A DNA stretch of 64,000 nt from Pseudomonas fluvialis (lineage in GTDB: Bacteria > Pseudomonadota > Gammaproteobacteria > Pseudomonadales > Pseudomonadaceae): assembly GCF_002234375.1 (NCBI RefSeq), contig NZ_NMQV01000011.1:19760-83759 (forward strand). Direction: 5' to 3'. Below, piece after piece: positions 32,746 through 41,687 of this stretch; positions within the stretch are counted from its first letter, which is position 1; each line of letters starts with the position of its first letter. The notes beneath the pieces are model-generated. The model was not told the origin of the DNA. It was given only the letters and a program-made list of their open reading frames with translations, and did not search any database. The position numbers were made by a program, and so were the translations under genes.

Positions 32746-33942
32746 ATGCAGCACGACAAGCCCCTCGCCGGCCTCAAGGTCATCGAACTCGGCAGCCTGA
32801 TCGCCGGCCCCTTCGCCTCGCGGATTTGCGCCGAATTCGGCGCCGAGGTCATCAAGGTCGAATCACCCGAAGGCGGCGACCCTTTGCGCAAATGGCGCAA
32901 GCTCTATGAAGGCACCTCGCTGTGGTGGCTGGTACAGGCGCGCAACAAGCGCTGCATAACCCTCAACCTCAAGCACGAGGCAGGCCGCCAGGTACTCAGG
33001 GAGCTACTCGCCGGGGCAGACATCCTGATCGAGAACTTCCGCCCCGGCGTGCTGGAGAAACTCGGCCTCGGCTGGGACGAGCTGCATGCACTCAACCCCA
33101 GGCTGGTCATGCTGCGCCTGTCTGGCTTCGGCCAGAGCGGGCCGATGAAGGACCAGCCGGGCTTTGGCGCGGTCGGCGAGTCGATGGGCGGCCTGCGCTA
33201 CATCACCGGCTTCGCCGACCGCCCGCCGGTACGCACCGGCATCAGCATCGGCGACTCCATTGCCGCCCTGTGGGGGGTGATTGGCGCGCTGATGGCGCTG
33301 CGCCAGCGCGAAGTAAATGGCGGCCTGGGCCAGGTGGTGGACGTGGCGCTCTACGAAGCGGTGTTTGCCATGATGGAATCGATGGTCCCGGAGTTCGATG
33401 TATTCGGCTTCATCCGTGAGCGCAGCGGCAACATCATGCCCGGCATCACTCCGTCGTCCATCCACACCTGCGCCGACGGCAAACACATCCAGATCGGCGC
33501 CAACGGTGATGCGATCTTCCAGCGCTTAATGCGCGCCATTGGCCGCGACGACCTGGCCGATGCCCCCGACCTGGCCGATAACGCCGGCCGCGATGCGCGC
33601 CGCGACGAACTCTACGGGGTGATCGACCGCTGGGCCGCCAGCCTGCCGCTGGCCGAGGTGGAGGCCGTGCTGCTGCGCGCCGAGGTGCCGGCCAGCCGCA
33701 TCTATTCGGCCGCCGACATGTTCAACGACCCGCAGTTCCTGGCCCGCGAGATGTTCCTCAGCGCACGCCTGCCGGACGGCCAGCCCTTCCGCATGCCGGG
33801 TATTGTCCCCAAGCTCAGCGCGACCCCCGGCAGCGTAGCGTGGACCGGGCCGGCGCTCGGCGAACACAACCAGCAGGTGCTCGGCGAGCTCGGCTACGAT
33901 GCCGCGCAGATCGCCGCACTGCGCGCACAGGGCGCGATCTGA
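32746..33942 (+). CDS. CaiB/BaiF family III CoA-transferase
   Basis: A 398-residue family III CoA-transferase, which moves CoA between acyl-CoA and a free acid. Family marks are LAGLKVIELGSLIAGPFASR at the start, FGAEVIKVESPEGGDPLR, ILIENFRPGVLEKLGLGWD with the catalytic aspartate region, LSGFGQSGP, GFGAVGESMGGLRYITGF and VDVALYEAVFAMMES. The substrate cannot be read from sequence; similar genes include formyl-CoA, carnitine and succinyl-CoA transferases. Three starts are possible (32713 TTG, 32725 ATG, 32746 ATG); I chose MQHDKPLAG as the best family fit. The next gene begins 4 bases after its stop, so the two are co-transcribed. Confidence 0.88.
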   Translation: MQHDKPLAGLKVIELGSLIAGPFASRICAEFGAEVIKVESPEGGDPLRKWRKLYEGTSLWWLVQARNKRCITLNLKHEAGRQVLRELLAGADILIENFRPGVLEKLGLGWDELHALNPRLVMLRLSGFGQSGPMKDQPGFGAVGESMGGLRYITGFADRPPVRTGISIGDSIAALWGVIGALMALRQREVNGGLGQVVDVALYEAVFAMMESMVPEFDVFGFIRERSGNIMPGITPSSIHTCADGKHIQIGANGDAIFQRLMRAIGRDDLADAPDLADNAGRDARRDELYGVIDRWAASLPLAEVEAVLLRAEVPASRIYSAADMFNDPQFLAREMFLSARLPDGQPFRMPGIVPKLSATPGSVAWTGPALGEHNQQVLGELGYDAAQIAALRAQGAI

Positions 33943-33946
33943 GCAG

Positions 33947-34585
33947 ATGCGCCAGATCGACGCCGCACAGTTTCCCCGGCACACGCTGCCGGCGGAGCTG
34001 CGTGACTACCCGCGGTGGCATCGCGGCCGCCCGCACTACGCGGTGTGGATGGTCGAGGTGCAGCAGCCCGCACTGCTTGCCTATATCCAGCACCTGCAGG
34101 AACAGCTGGCCGATCTGCTGCACCCACCCGGCGCGCGCCAGCCGCACCTGACCCTGTTCGTCTGCGGCTTCCCGCAGGCCAACCAGCGCTACGCTGACGA
34201 CTTCACCCCGGCCCGGCTCGACAGCCAGTTGCAGCACCTGCGCCCGCGCGCTGGCAGCGCCTGCGTGCTACCCCTGGGCGCAGCGGACAGCTTTGCCAGT
34301 GCCGCCTTCATTCCCGTGTACGACCCGCAACAACACCTGGCCAACTGGCGCCAGGCGCTCGCCGCCGGCAGCCGGGAAATCCGCCAGGCCGAGTACATCG
34401 CCCACATCACCCTGGGCCTGTATCGCCAGCGCATCGCCGCCGCCACCCTGCGCCAGCGCCTCGCCGCACTGCCCATGCCACAGCATGCGCTGCAGGTAGA
34501 GCGCCTGGACTACGCCCATTACGCCAGCAGCGATCAATTCAGCCGCCTAGAGCGCCAACTGAGTATTAGCCTGGCGCCGCGCTAG
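33947..34585 (+). CDS. 2H phosphoesterase superfamily protein (2'-5' RNA ligase-like)
   Basis: A 212-residue protein with the paired histidine motifs of the 2H phosphoesterase superfamily: HLTLFVCG near residue 66 and HITLGLY near residue 152. These HxT motifs form the active site in cyclic phosphodiesterases, 2'-5' RNA ligases and related enzymes. Neither partner nor substrate is known. The start at MRQIDAAQF is 4 bases beyond the CoA-transferase stop, arguing for coupled expression, and the gene ends by overlapping the convergent NTF2-like gene by 20 bases. Confidence 0.72.
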   Translation: MRQIDAAQFPRHTLPAELRDYPRWHRGRPHYAVWMVEVQQPALLAYIQHLQEQLADLLHPPGARQPHLTLFVCGFPQANQRYADDFTPARLDSQLQHLRPRAGSACVLPLGAADSFASAAFIPVYDPQQHLANWRQALAAGSREIRQAEYIAHITLGLYRQRIAAATLRQRLAALPMPQHALQVERLDYAHYASSDQFSRLERQLSISLAPR

Positions 34586-35045
34586 CACGCCAGGCAGCCA
34601 GCCCCGCACGCGCCTGGCGACGTACCTGCCCTTGCAGCCAGGGTGTCCAGCCCAGCCACCAGCCCGGCGCACCCAGGGCCTGGCGCGCCCAGCGCCAAAC
34701 AGCGAAATGATCACGGTGCTCGACAATCAAGCCATCGCGCAGTACGAACTCGCCACGAATCCGATTGTTCACCCAACGTCCGCTGCGACTGAATCGATAG
34801 CGCGCCTGCCAGTCCACCCGAGCACGCTGCACAGTGGCCTCGCGCACCTGGAAGGTCACCTGCAAGCCCTCCGCACGCGCACACAGCATGCGCCACATAT
34901 CGCCCACCTCAGCCCCCTGCAGCGTACCGAAGGCCGGATCATGAAAGCGCGCCTGCGGGTGATAGCAGGCCGCCATGGCCTCGCCATCCCCACGCTGCAG
35001 GGCCTGGTAGAAACGTTGCAGAACGGCGAGCGAAGCAGCGTGCAT
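34566..35045 (-). CDS. NTF2-like (SnoaL) family protein
   Basis: A 159-residue protein of the NTF2/SnoaL-like cone fold. Marks are LQRFYQALQRGDGEAMAACY and HPQARFHDPAFGTLQGAEV near the start, then VDWQARYRFSRSGRWVNNRI and GLIVEHRDHFAVWRWARQA near the C-terminus. This fold occurs in ketosteroid isomerase-like enzymes and in binding proteins; the role here is unknown. The start at MHAASLA is preceded by GAGGAG at proper distance. It is divergent from the AraC-type regulator with a 113-base intervening region bearing an inverted repeat, so the regulator may control it. Confidence 0.8.
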   Translation of the reverse strand: MHAASLAVLQRFYQALQRGDGEAMAACYHPQARFHDPAFGTLQGAEVGDMWRMLCARAEGLQVTFQVREATVQRARVDWQARYRFSRSGRWVNNRIRGEFVLRDGLIVEHRDHFAVWRWARQALGAPGWWLGWTPWLQGQVRRQARAGLAAWRASAAPG

Positions 35046-35103
35046 GAAGGTCATCTCCTCGACAGAGGAGCACAGTATGCGCAGTCATTCAGGTGTACGG
35101 CTA

Positions 35104-35140
35104 TTGGCGATAATGACAACTTTATGATGATAATCGCCAA
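35104..35140. promoter_or_regulatory. Inverted repeat between the NTF2-like and AraC-type genes
   Basis: TTGGCGAT (35104-35111) and ATCGCCAA (35133-35140) are exact complements separated by 21 AT-rich bases, in the divergent intergenic region. The AT-rich centre contains TATGAT and GATAAT, which could be -10 elements. A likely operator for the AraC-type regulator at 35159 or another factor; inferred. Confidence 0.45.
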
Positions 35141-35158
35141 GGTCATCGAGGAGCCTCC

Positions 35159-36118
35159 ATGCTGTCCGTCTGCCTGTACGTCTGCCCGCATACTGTGCTG
35201 TCCAGCCTGGCGCAGGCTTATGAATGCTTCCAACTGGCCAACCAGCTCAGCGCGCAGCCGCTCTTCAAGCTGCAGCGCTTCAGCCAGGACGGCCAGCCCG
35301 TACGCCTGGCTTACGCCCTGCTGGATGTCGAAGGAGGACTCGAGGTGGCCGAAACAGCCCATCTGGTGATGCTCCCGGCCACCGGCAGCGACCAGGCAAC
35401 CGTTCGCCAAGCCAACGGCACACTGCTCAACTGGCTGGCCAGACGCCCCGCCGAACAGGGCCTGGCCAGCCTGTGCAGCAGCGCCTTCCTGCTCGCCGAA
35501 GCCGGCCAGCTGGATAGCTGCCAGGCGACCACCCACTGGGCACTGGCCGGTCAGTTTCGCCAACGCTACCCGCAGGTACAGCTACGCAGCCAGCAACTGT
35601 TCTGTGCCAGCGGGCAACGCTTCAGCTCCGCCGGCGCACAGGCAGCCGTCGATCTCTGCCTGCACCTTGTCGAGCTGCATGGCGGCCCATGGCTCGCCGA
35701 ACAGGTGGCTGGCGCACTGGTCGTCGAACGCCAGCGCGGCAGCCAGAGTCGCCTGCAACCGCTGCTGCCCAGCCCGCGCCAGGATGATCCCGCACTGCTG
35801 GAACTGCTGCGCTGGCTGCAACCACGCTATGCCGAACCCATTGATCTGGCGAACATGGCGGCACGCCTACATTGCTCGCCACGCACCCTGCTGCGGCGTT
35901 TCCGCCATGCCACCGGACTGACACCCCTGGCCTACCTGCAACGCCTGCGCATCCTGGCCGCCCAGCAAGCCCTGCGCCACCCCGGCACACGCCTGGAGGA
36001 CATCGCCAGTGCCGTGGGCTATGCCGACCGGGCCAGTTTCAGCCGCCTGTTCAAGCACGTCTGCGCAGAAACCCCGGCCGCCTATCGACGTCGTCTCACG
36101 GCCGCCAGCAGGCCCTGA
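35159..36118 (+). CDS. AraC-family regulator with DJ-1/PfpI (GlxA-like) domain
   Basis: A 319-residue regulator. The N-terminal domain (about 1-190) is a DJ-1/PfpI-type fold of the GlxA kind (SVCLYVCPHTVLSSLAQAYE; LVMLPATGSD; LASLCSSAFLLAEAGQLDS, where the Cys sits at the nucleophile-elbow position). The C-terminal AraC/XylS double helix-turn-helix (about 220-315) includes DLANMAARLHCSPRTLLRRF, TGLTPLAYLQRLRI and LEDIASAVGYADRASFSRLF. Its N-terminal domain may sense a small molecule. It is divergent from the NTF2-like gene; a terminator hairpin follows. Confidence 0.87.
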   Translation: MLSVCLYVCPHTVLSSLAQAYECFQLANQLSAQPLFKLQRFSQDGQPVRLAYALLDVEGGLEVAETAHLVMLPATGSDQATVRQANGTLLNWLARRPAEQGLASLCSSAFLLAEAGQLDSCQATTHWALAGQFRQRYPQVQLRSQQLFCASGQRFSSAGAQAAVDLCLHLVELHGGPWLAEQVAGALVVERQRGSQSRLQPLLPSPRQDDPALLELLRWLQPRYAEPIDLANMAARLHCSPRTLLRRFRHATGLTPLAYLQRLRILAAQQALRHPGTRLEDIASAVGYADRASFSRLFKHVCAETPAAYRRRLTAASRP

Positions 36119-36123
36119 AAGGC

Positions 36124-36151
36124 AAAAAAAACCGGCCCACCAGGGGCCGGT
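36124..36151 (-). terminator. Intrinsic terminator after thrC
   Basis: An 8-base perfect stem, ACCGGCCC and GGGCCGGT around five bases, followed on the minus strand by seven T residues. It lies 21 bases past the thrC stop and also close to the convergent AraC-type gene. Confidence 0.9.
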
Positions 36152-36171
36152 CTTCTAGCACGGCAAGCGAC

Positions 36172-37581
36172 TCAGAGCGGCTTGCCGCGGTTGCCATGGG
36201 CAGCGACGAACTGCTGCACCTGGGCCAGGTCATTGGCCAGCACGGTGCAACGTTCCTCGCGCTGGAACAGATCGGCCAGATGCGCCGGCAACTCCAGCGG
36301 CTTGCTGATGCCCGCCTGCTCCACCGCATCGGGGAACTTGACCGGATGCGCGGTACCCAGGGTGACCATCGGCAGGCTCAGGCTGCGCCGGCATTCGCGC
36401 GCAGCACGCACGCCGATCGCAGTATGCGGGTCGAGAATCTCGCCACACTGCGCATAGACCTCGGCGATGGTCGCGCAAGTCTGCGCGTCATCCACCGCCA
36501 GCGAATCGAACAGGCGGCGCGCCTCGCTCCAGCGTTCGTCAGCCACGGCCAGCTGGCCGGTAGCCTTGAAGCCATCCATCAGACGAGCCACTTCCGCGCC
36601 GTTACGACCATGCAGGTCGAACAGCAAGCGCTCGAAGTTCGACGAGACCATGATATCCATGGACGGCGACAGGGTCGGGTGCAGGGTGTCCTTGTCGTAG
36701 CGGTTGCCACTCATGAAGCGGTGCAGGATGTCGTTGCGATTGGTCGCCACGATCAACTGATTGATCGGCAGGCCCATGTTGCGCGCCAGGTAACCGGCGA
36801 AGATATCGCCGAAGTTGCCGGTCGGCACCGAGAACGCCACCGAGCGCGCCGGACCACCGAGCTGCAAGGCCGCATGGAAGTAGTAGACGATCTGGGCCAT
36901 GATCCGCGCCCAGTTGATCGAGTTGACCGCAACCAGACGGGTGCCCTTGAGGAAACCCTGGTCGGCGAAGCTGGCCTTGACCATCTCCTGGCAGTCGTCG
37001 AAGTTGCCTTCGATGGCGATGTTGTGGATGTTCTCACCCAGGATGGTGGTCATTTGCCGGCGTTGCACCTCGGACACGCGGTTGTGCGGGTGCATGATGA
37101 AGATGTCGACGTTTTCGCAGGCCTTGCAGCCTTCGATGGCCGCCGAACCGGTGTCGCCGCTGGTGGCGCCCATGATCACCACGCGCTCGTTGCGCTTGGC
37201 CAGCACATGGTCAAGCAGGCGGCCGAGCAGCTGCAGGGCGAAGTCCTTGAAGGCCAGGGTCGGGCCGTGGAACAGCTCGAGCACCCACTCGTTGCTGTCC
37301 AACTGACGCAGCGGCGCTACCGCCTGGTGGGCGAACACGCCGTAAGTCTCTTCAAGAATTTTCTTGAAATCGGCATCGGCGATGGAGCCGGCGACGAACG
37401 GGCGCATCACCCGGAAGGCCAGCTCGTGGTACGGCAAATCCGCCCAGGAAGCAATTTCCTCCTGCGTAAAGCGCGGCAGGTTTTCCGGCACATAGAGGCC
37501 GCCGTCGCTAGCCAGGCCAGCCAGCAGCACATCTTCGAAGTTCAGGGCCGGTGCCTGGCCACGGGTACTGATATAGCGCAT
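36172..37581 (-). CDS. thrC: Threonine synthase
   Basis: A 469-residue PLP enzyme that makes L-threonine from O-phospho-L-homoserine, the last step of the pathway. It starts MRYISTRGQAPALNFEDVLL, as in pseudomonads. The PLP lysine is in TLAFKDFALQLLGR, and the phosphate-binding loop is ATSGDTGSAAIEGCK. VALPTGNFGD-type SVPTGNFGDIFAGYLA follows. It lies 14 bases downstream of hom, so the two steps are encoded together in one operon. Confidence 0.97.
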   Translation of the reverse strand: MRYISTRGQAPALNFEDVLLAGLASDGGLYVPENLPRFTQEEIASWADLPYHELAFRVMRPFVAGSIADADFKKILEETYGVFAHQAVAPLRQLDSNEWVLELFHGPTLAFKDFALQLLGRLLDHVLAKRNERVVIMGATSGDTGSAAIEGCKACENVDIFIMHPHNRVSEVQRRQMTTILGENIHNIAIEGNFDDCQEMVKASFADQGFLKGTRLVAVNSINWARIMAQIVYYFHAALQLGGPARSVAFSVPTGNFGDIFAGYLARNMGLPINQLIVATNRNDILHRFMSGNRYDKDTLHPTLSPSMDIMVSSNFERLLFDLHGRNGAEVARLMDGFKATGQLAVADERWSEARRLFDSLAVDDAQTCATIAEVYAQCGEILDPHTAIGVRAARECRRSLSLPMVTLGTAHPVKFPDAVEQAGISKPLELPAHLADLFQREERCTVLANDLAQVQQFVAAHGNRGKPL

Positions 37582-37595
37582 GGTGCTCGCCCTTC

Positions 37596-38900
37596 TTAAT
37601 TCAGGTGCTCGACGCGGATACGCATGACCGGGCCAGACACGTCGGCCAGGGCTTCCAGCGCGTTGATCGCGTCGTTCATGGATTGTTCGGTCACACGGTG
37701 GGTAAGGAGAATCAGCGGCACCAGACCGTCCTGCTCCTCGGCTTCCTTCTGCATGATCGACTCGATGTTGATGCCACGCTCGGAGAGGATGGTCGCCACC
37801 TTGGCCAGCACACCCGGACGGTCCTGCACCTGGATGCGCAGGTAGTAGGCGCTCTGGCACTCGGCGATCGGCAGGATCGGGTGATCGGACAGCAGATCGG
37901 CCTGGAAGGCCAGGTGCGGCACGCGGTTCTGCGGATCAGTGGTCAGCGCACGGACCACGTCGATCACGTCAGCCACCACGGCAGAAGCGGTCGGTTCCAT
38001 GCCAGCGCCGGCGCCGTAGTACAGGGTGCTGCCGACAGCATCGCCATTGACCATCACCGCATTCATCACGCCGTTGACGTTGGCGATCAGGCGGTCGGCC
38101 GGGATCAGCGTCGGGTGCACACGCAGCTCGATGCCTGCTTCGGTGCGGCGAGCCACACCCAGGTGCTTGATGCGGTAGCCCAGCGCTTCGGCGTAGTTGA
38201 CGTCGGCACTGGTCAGCTGGGTAATGCCCTCGGTGTAGGCCTTGTCGAACTGCAGCGGAATACCAAAGGCAATGGACGCCAGGATGGTCAGCTTGTGGGC
38301 GGCATCGATACCCTCCACGTCAAAGGTCGGATCGGCTTCGGCATAACCCAGCGCCTGCGCTTCTTTCAGCACATCAGCGAAGGCCCGGCCTTTCTCACGC
38401 ATCTCGGTGAGGATGAAGTTGCCGGTGCCGTTGATGATGCCGGCCAGCCAGTTGATACGGTTGGCGGCCAAGCCCTCGCGGATCGCCTTGATCACCGGGA
38501 TACCACCCGCCACAGCGGCTTCGAAGGCGACGATGACGCCCTTTTCGCGGGCCTTGGCAAAGATCTCGTTGCCATGCACGGCGATCAGTGCCTTGTTGGC
38601 GGTGACCACGTGCTTGCCATTCTCGATGGCCTTGAGCACCAGCTCCTTGGCAATGGTGTAGCCACCGATGAGCTCGATGACGATATCGATTTCCGGGTTG
38701 TTGACCAGCTCGAAGACGTCGGCGGTGATGGGTGTAGCGCCGGTATCGCACTTCGGGTTGGTGTCACGCGCGGCAATCTGGGCAACGACAATGCCCCGCC
38801 CGGCACGGCGGGCAATCTCCTCGGCATTACGTTTGAGTACATTGAAGGTACCGCCACCGACGGTACCCAAGCCACAGATGCCTACTTTCACCGGTTTCAC
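37596..38900 (-). CDS. hom: Homoserine dehydrogenase
   Basis: A 434-residue NAD(P)-dependent dehydrogenase that reduces aspartate semialdehyde to homoserine, leading to threonine and methionine. The dinucleotide-binding motif is KVGICGLGTVGGG at the N-terminus. The catalytic region includes AGIINGTGNFILTEM and YAEADPTFDVEGIDAAHKL. A C-terminal ACT domain (about 355-430; RPGVLAKVATILSERGINIE) is for feedback control by threonine. I chose a GTG start because GGGGAG lies 7 bases before it and the length then matches pseudomonad proteins; upstream ATGs would add seven residues. Confidence 0.95.
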   Translation of the reverse strand: MKPVKVGICGLGTVGGGTFNVLKRNAEEIARRAGRGIVVAQIAARDTNPKCDTGATPITADVFELVNNPEIDIVIELIGGYTIAKELVLKAIENGKHVVTANKALIAVHGNEIFAKAREKGVIVAFEAAVAGGIPVIKAIREGLAANRINWLAGIINGTGNFILTEMREKGRAFADVLKEAQALGYAEADPTFDVEGIDAAHKLTILASIAFGIPLQFDKAYTEGITQLTSADVNYAEALGYRIKHLGVARRTEAGIELRVHPTLIPADRLIANVNGVMNAVMVNGDAVGSTLYYGAGAGMEPTASAVVADVIDVVRALTTDPQNRVPHLAFQADLLSDHPILPIAECQSAYYLRIQVQDRPGVLAKVATILSERGINIESIMQKEAEEQDGLVPLILLTHRVTEQSMNDAINALEALADVSGPVMRIRVEHLN

Positions 38901-39013
38901 GCTGAAACTCCCCATCATCACTGCAAAAGCAGCCGTGGCGAGCCTCGGCTGCAGGAAAAGAGCCGCACCTTACGAAGCGGCAGATCGTTAGTCAACGAAG
39001 GCCGCAGCCCGGC

Positions 39014-39748
39014 TTAGCGGGCTTGCAAGGCCAGTTTCGCCAACTGCGGCGCCGGCTGGTAACCCGGAATCATCTGCCCGTTGGCCAGGACGATCGCTGG
39101 CGTGCCGTTGACGCCAATGCTCTGGCCGAGCAGGAACTGCTTGTCGATCGGGTGCGCACAACTGGCCGCAGGAATCTCCTGACGCGCCTTGGCCTGGTTC
39201 ATGGCCTCTTGTGGATTCTTGGCACACCAGACATTGACCAGCGTGTTGTAGCCATGACTACCCGGCCCCTGGCGCGGGAAGGCCAGATAGCGCACTTCGA
39301 TGCCGCGACGATTGAGCTCCGGCACCTCGCTGTGCAGCTTCTGGCAATAGCCACAGTCGGTGTCGGTAAACACCGTGATATGCGTCTTGCGCTCGCCCAC
39401 CGCCTTGAACACGACCATGTCGGCCGCAGGCAGGCCATTGATTTCGCGAGCGATGCCCTGGGCTTCCAACTGTTCGGTGAGGTTGCGCGGGCTACCCTGC
39501 TCCGGCAATTCGAACAGGTAGCCCTGCATCAGATAACGCCCATCGGCACTGGCATACAGGACCCGGCCGCCCTTGAGCTGCACCTGATACAGACCTTCCA
39601 GCGGACTGGGCTCGATCTGCTCGATCACCAGGTCCGACTGCAGTTTTCCCAGGGCCTGACGGATGTTCTGTTGAGCATCGGCGGCATGTACGCCAGCGAC
39701 GATGGCAAGGCCCAGCGCAGCAGTGGCCAGGCGACGGAAAACAGCCAT
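39014..39748 (-). CDS. dsbC: Thiol:disulfide interchange protein DsbC
   Basis: A 244-residue periplasmic disulfide isomerase. An N-terminal signal peptide (MAVFRRLATAALGLAIVAG) precedes the N-terminal dimerisation domain (about 22-80). The thioredoxin-fold catalytic domain carries the active site C132-G-Y-C135 in FTDTDCGYCQKLH, and the cis-proline loop GTPAIVLANG is near residue 222. DsbC reshuffles wrong disulfides with DsbD as electron source. It sits between xerD and hom on the same strand. Confidence 0.95.
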   Translation of the reverse strand: MAVFRRLATAALGLAIVAGVHAADAQQNIRQALGKLQSDLVIEQIEPSPLEGLYQVQLKGGRVLYASADGRYLMQGYLFELPEQGSPRNLTEQLEAQGIAREINGLPAADMVVFKAVGERKTHITVFTDTDCGYCQKLHSEVPELNRRGIEVRYLAFPRQGPGSHGYNTLVNVWCAKNPQEAMNQAKARQEIPAASCAHPIDKQFLLGQSIGVNGTPAIVLANGQMIPGYQPAPQLAKLALQAR

Positions 39749-39824
39749 GAATTACTCCTATGCAAAGTCGCGCAAGCCTATCACAGAAGCGGCATGGCGC
39801 GTTGTCGGGCGCGGCAAATGGCAA

Positions 39825-40730
39825 TCAACCACGCGGGTGATGCGCGGCATGCAGCGCCTGCAGGCGGGCCTTGGCCACATGGGTATAGATCTGCGTGGTG
39901 GACAGGTCGCTATGCCCGAGCAACAACTGCACAACACGCAGGTCAGCGCCATGGTTGAGCAGGTGGGTGGCAAAGGCATGACGCAGGGTATGCGGCGACA
40001 ACGGTTTGAGAATACCGGCATGGCGCGCATGCAACTTGATGCGGTGCCAAAAGGTCTGGCGGGTCATCTGCTCGCCACGCTGGCTGGGGAACAGCACGCT
40101 GCTCGGCCGCCCAGCCAACAACAGGCCCCGCGCCTCGGCCTGATAACGCTGCAGCCAGATCAGCGCCTCCTCGCCCAACGGCACCAGGCGCTCCTTGCTG
40201 CCCTTGCCCAACACGCGCAGCACGCCCTGGCGCAGGTTGATCTGCTCCAGACTCAGCGCCACCAGCTCGCTGACTCGCAGACCGCAGGCATACAGCACTT
40301 CGAGCATGGCACGGTCGCGCAAGCCCAGCGGCTCGGCAATGTCCGGCGCCGCCAGCAACGCCTCAACCTCAGCTTCGGAAAGGCTCTTCGGCAAGGGCTT
40401 GCCCAGCTGTGGCAACTCCACCTGCAGGGTAGGATCCTCGTCGATCAGCCGCTCACGCAGCAGATAGCGATAAAAGGTACGTAGCGCCGACAGCAGGCGC
40501 GCCGTCGATCGTGCCTGATAGCCCTGCTGCAAACGCCAACCGAGGTGATCAAGAATCGCCTCACGACCCGCCTGACGCAGGCTGCTGCCGCGACCGGCCA
40601 GCCACAGCGCAAAGCCTCGCAAGTCCGTCAGGTAGGCGTTGCGCGTGTGCGGCGACAAGCCACGTTCCAGCCACAAGCTGTCGATGAACTCGCGCAGCAG
40701 TTCCTGCTCGTCGTCGGACAGCGCCGTCAT
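39825..40730 (-). CDS. xerD: Site-specific tyrosine recombinase XerD
   Basis: A 301-residue tyrosine recombinase that, with XerC, resolves chromosome dimers at dif at the division septum. The N-terminal SAM-like core-binding domain has EFIDSLWLERGLSPHTRNAY. The catalytic residues are Arg in YACGLRVSELVAL, the SPHTLRHAFATHLL His/Arg motif, the LLGHSDLSTTQIY His, and the nucleophilic Tyr in TQIYTHV. The start at MTALSDDEQ is preceded only by non-coding sequence of another gene, so the longer frame is rejected. It overlaps no neighbour; the thioesterase gene ends 4 bases upstream. Confidence 0.96.
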   Translation of the reverse strand: MTALSDDEQELLREFIDSLWLERGLSPHTRNAYLTDLRGFALWLAGRGSSLRQAGREAILDHLGWRLQQGYQARSTARLLSALRTFYRYLLRERLIDEDPTLQVELPQLGKPLPKSLSEAEVEALLAAPDIAEPLGLRDRAMLEVLYACGLRVSELVALSLEQINLRQGVLRVLGKGSKERLVPLGEEALIWLQRYQAEARGLLLAGRPSSVLFPSQRGEQMTRQTFWHRIKLHARHAGILKPLSPHTLRHAFATHLLNHGADLRVVQLLLGHSDLSTTQIYTHVAKARLQALHAAHHPRG

Positions 40731-40734
40731 CGCC

Positions 40735-41154
40735 TCAGCCTTCGCCCAGGTTATCCGCCAGCACCGGAATCGGCCGGTTATCGGCACCAATGGCCACGAA
40801 GCTGAAGACACCACTGATCGCCCGCTCGCGGCCCGTCCCGTACATCTCCTCGACGAACACCTCGACCTCAACCTTGAGGCTGGTATTACCCACTTTGATC
40901 ACCCGGCCAATCAGCTCGACGATCGAGCCGGCAGCAATCGGATATTTGAAGTCGATGCGATCAGAAGACACGGTAACCAACGGCAAGCGACAGAAACGCG
41001 TGGCGGTCACGAAAGACACTTCATCCATCCAGGCCAGCGCCGTACCACCGAACAGGGTGTTGTGATGATTGGTGGTAAAGGGAAACACCGTCTTGACCAC
41101 CCGGCTTTCCGACAGCGCCATACGACGCTGGATTTCTGCTTCTCGGCTCGACAT
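40735..41154 (-). CDS. Hotdog-fold acyl-CoA thioesterase (YciA-like)
   Basis: A 139-residue single-hotdog-domain thioesterase. It resembles YciA-type enzymes, with NHHNTLFGGTALAWMDEVSF containing the catalytic aspartate, RIDFKYPIAAGSIVELIGRV, and VGNTSLKVEVEVFVEEM. Such enzymes hydrolyse acyl-CoA; the chain-length preference is not deducible. The start at MSSREAEI was chosen over a long non-conserved extension; a GGGAG lies upstream of the ATG. It lies between the rplS terminator and xerD, and shares direction with both. Confidence 0.86.
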   Translation of the reverse strand: MSSREAEIQRRMALSESRVVKTVFPFTTNHHNTLFGGTALAWMDEVSFVTATRFCRLPLVTVSSDRIDFKYPIAAGSIVELIGRVIKVGNTSLKVEVEVFVEEMYGTGRERAISGVFSFVAIGADNRPIPVLADNLGEG

Positions 41155-41248
41155 GCCCACTCCCACCTTGCAAAAAACCATTGTGCCGTTACTCGCGGAG
41201 CGCCTACCAGCACCTGCAACACCGCGTTTACGCCAAATGACGGACAAC

Positions 41249-41274
41249 AAAAAGGCAGCCCGAGGGCTGCCTTT
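41249..41274 (-). terminator. Intrinsic terminator after rplS
   Basis: AAAGGCAGCC and GGCTGCCTTT form a 10-base perfect stem around CGAG, 20 bases past the rplS stop. On the minus strand the stem leads into TTTTTGTTG. It closes the rpsP-rimM-trmD-rplS operon. Confidence 0.93.
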
Positions 41275-41293
41275 TGCCAAGCAAAGCGGGTAC

Positions 41294-41644
41294 TTAAACC
41301 AGCTTCTCCTTGATGCGCGCGGCCTTGCCGGACAGCGCACGGAGGTAGTACAGCTTGGCCTTGCGTACGTCACCGCGACGCTTGACGCTGATGCTGTCGA
41401 CCAGCGGCGAGTAGGTCTGGAAGGTACGCTCCACGCCCACGCCGTTGGAGATCTTACGCACGGTGAACGCGCTGTTCAGGCCGCGGTTACGCTTGCCGAT
41501 CACAACACCTTCATAGGCCTGCAGACGCTGACGGTCGCCTTCCTTCACTTTTACCTGAACGATCACGGTGTCGCCGGGGGCGAAAGCCGGGATCTCTTTG
41601 TTCATCTGTTCAGCTTCGAGTTGCTGAATGATCTTGTTGGTCAT
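41294..41644 (-). CDS. rplS: 50S ribosomal protein L19
   Basis: A 116-residue ribosomal protein at the interface of the two subunits. The sequence ([58 protein letters not shown] segment) is typical. It is the last gene of the conserved rpsP-rimM-trmD-rplS operon and is followed by a strong terminator. Confidence 0.98.
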   Translation of the reverse strand: MTNKIIQQLEAEQMNKEIPAFAPGDTVIVQVKVKEGDRQRLQAYEGVVIGKRNRGLNSAFTVRKISNGVGVERTFQTYSPLVDSISVKRRGDVRKAKLYYLRALSGKAARIKEKLV

Positions 41645-41687
41645 TTCCTGCTCCTAAGGCCGGCCATCGGGGCCTGCCATCGATACG

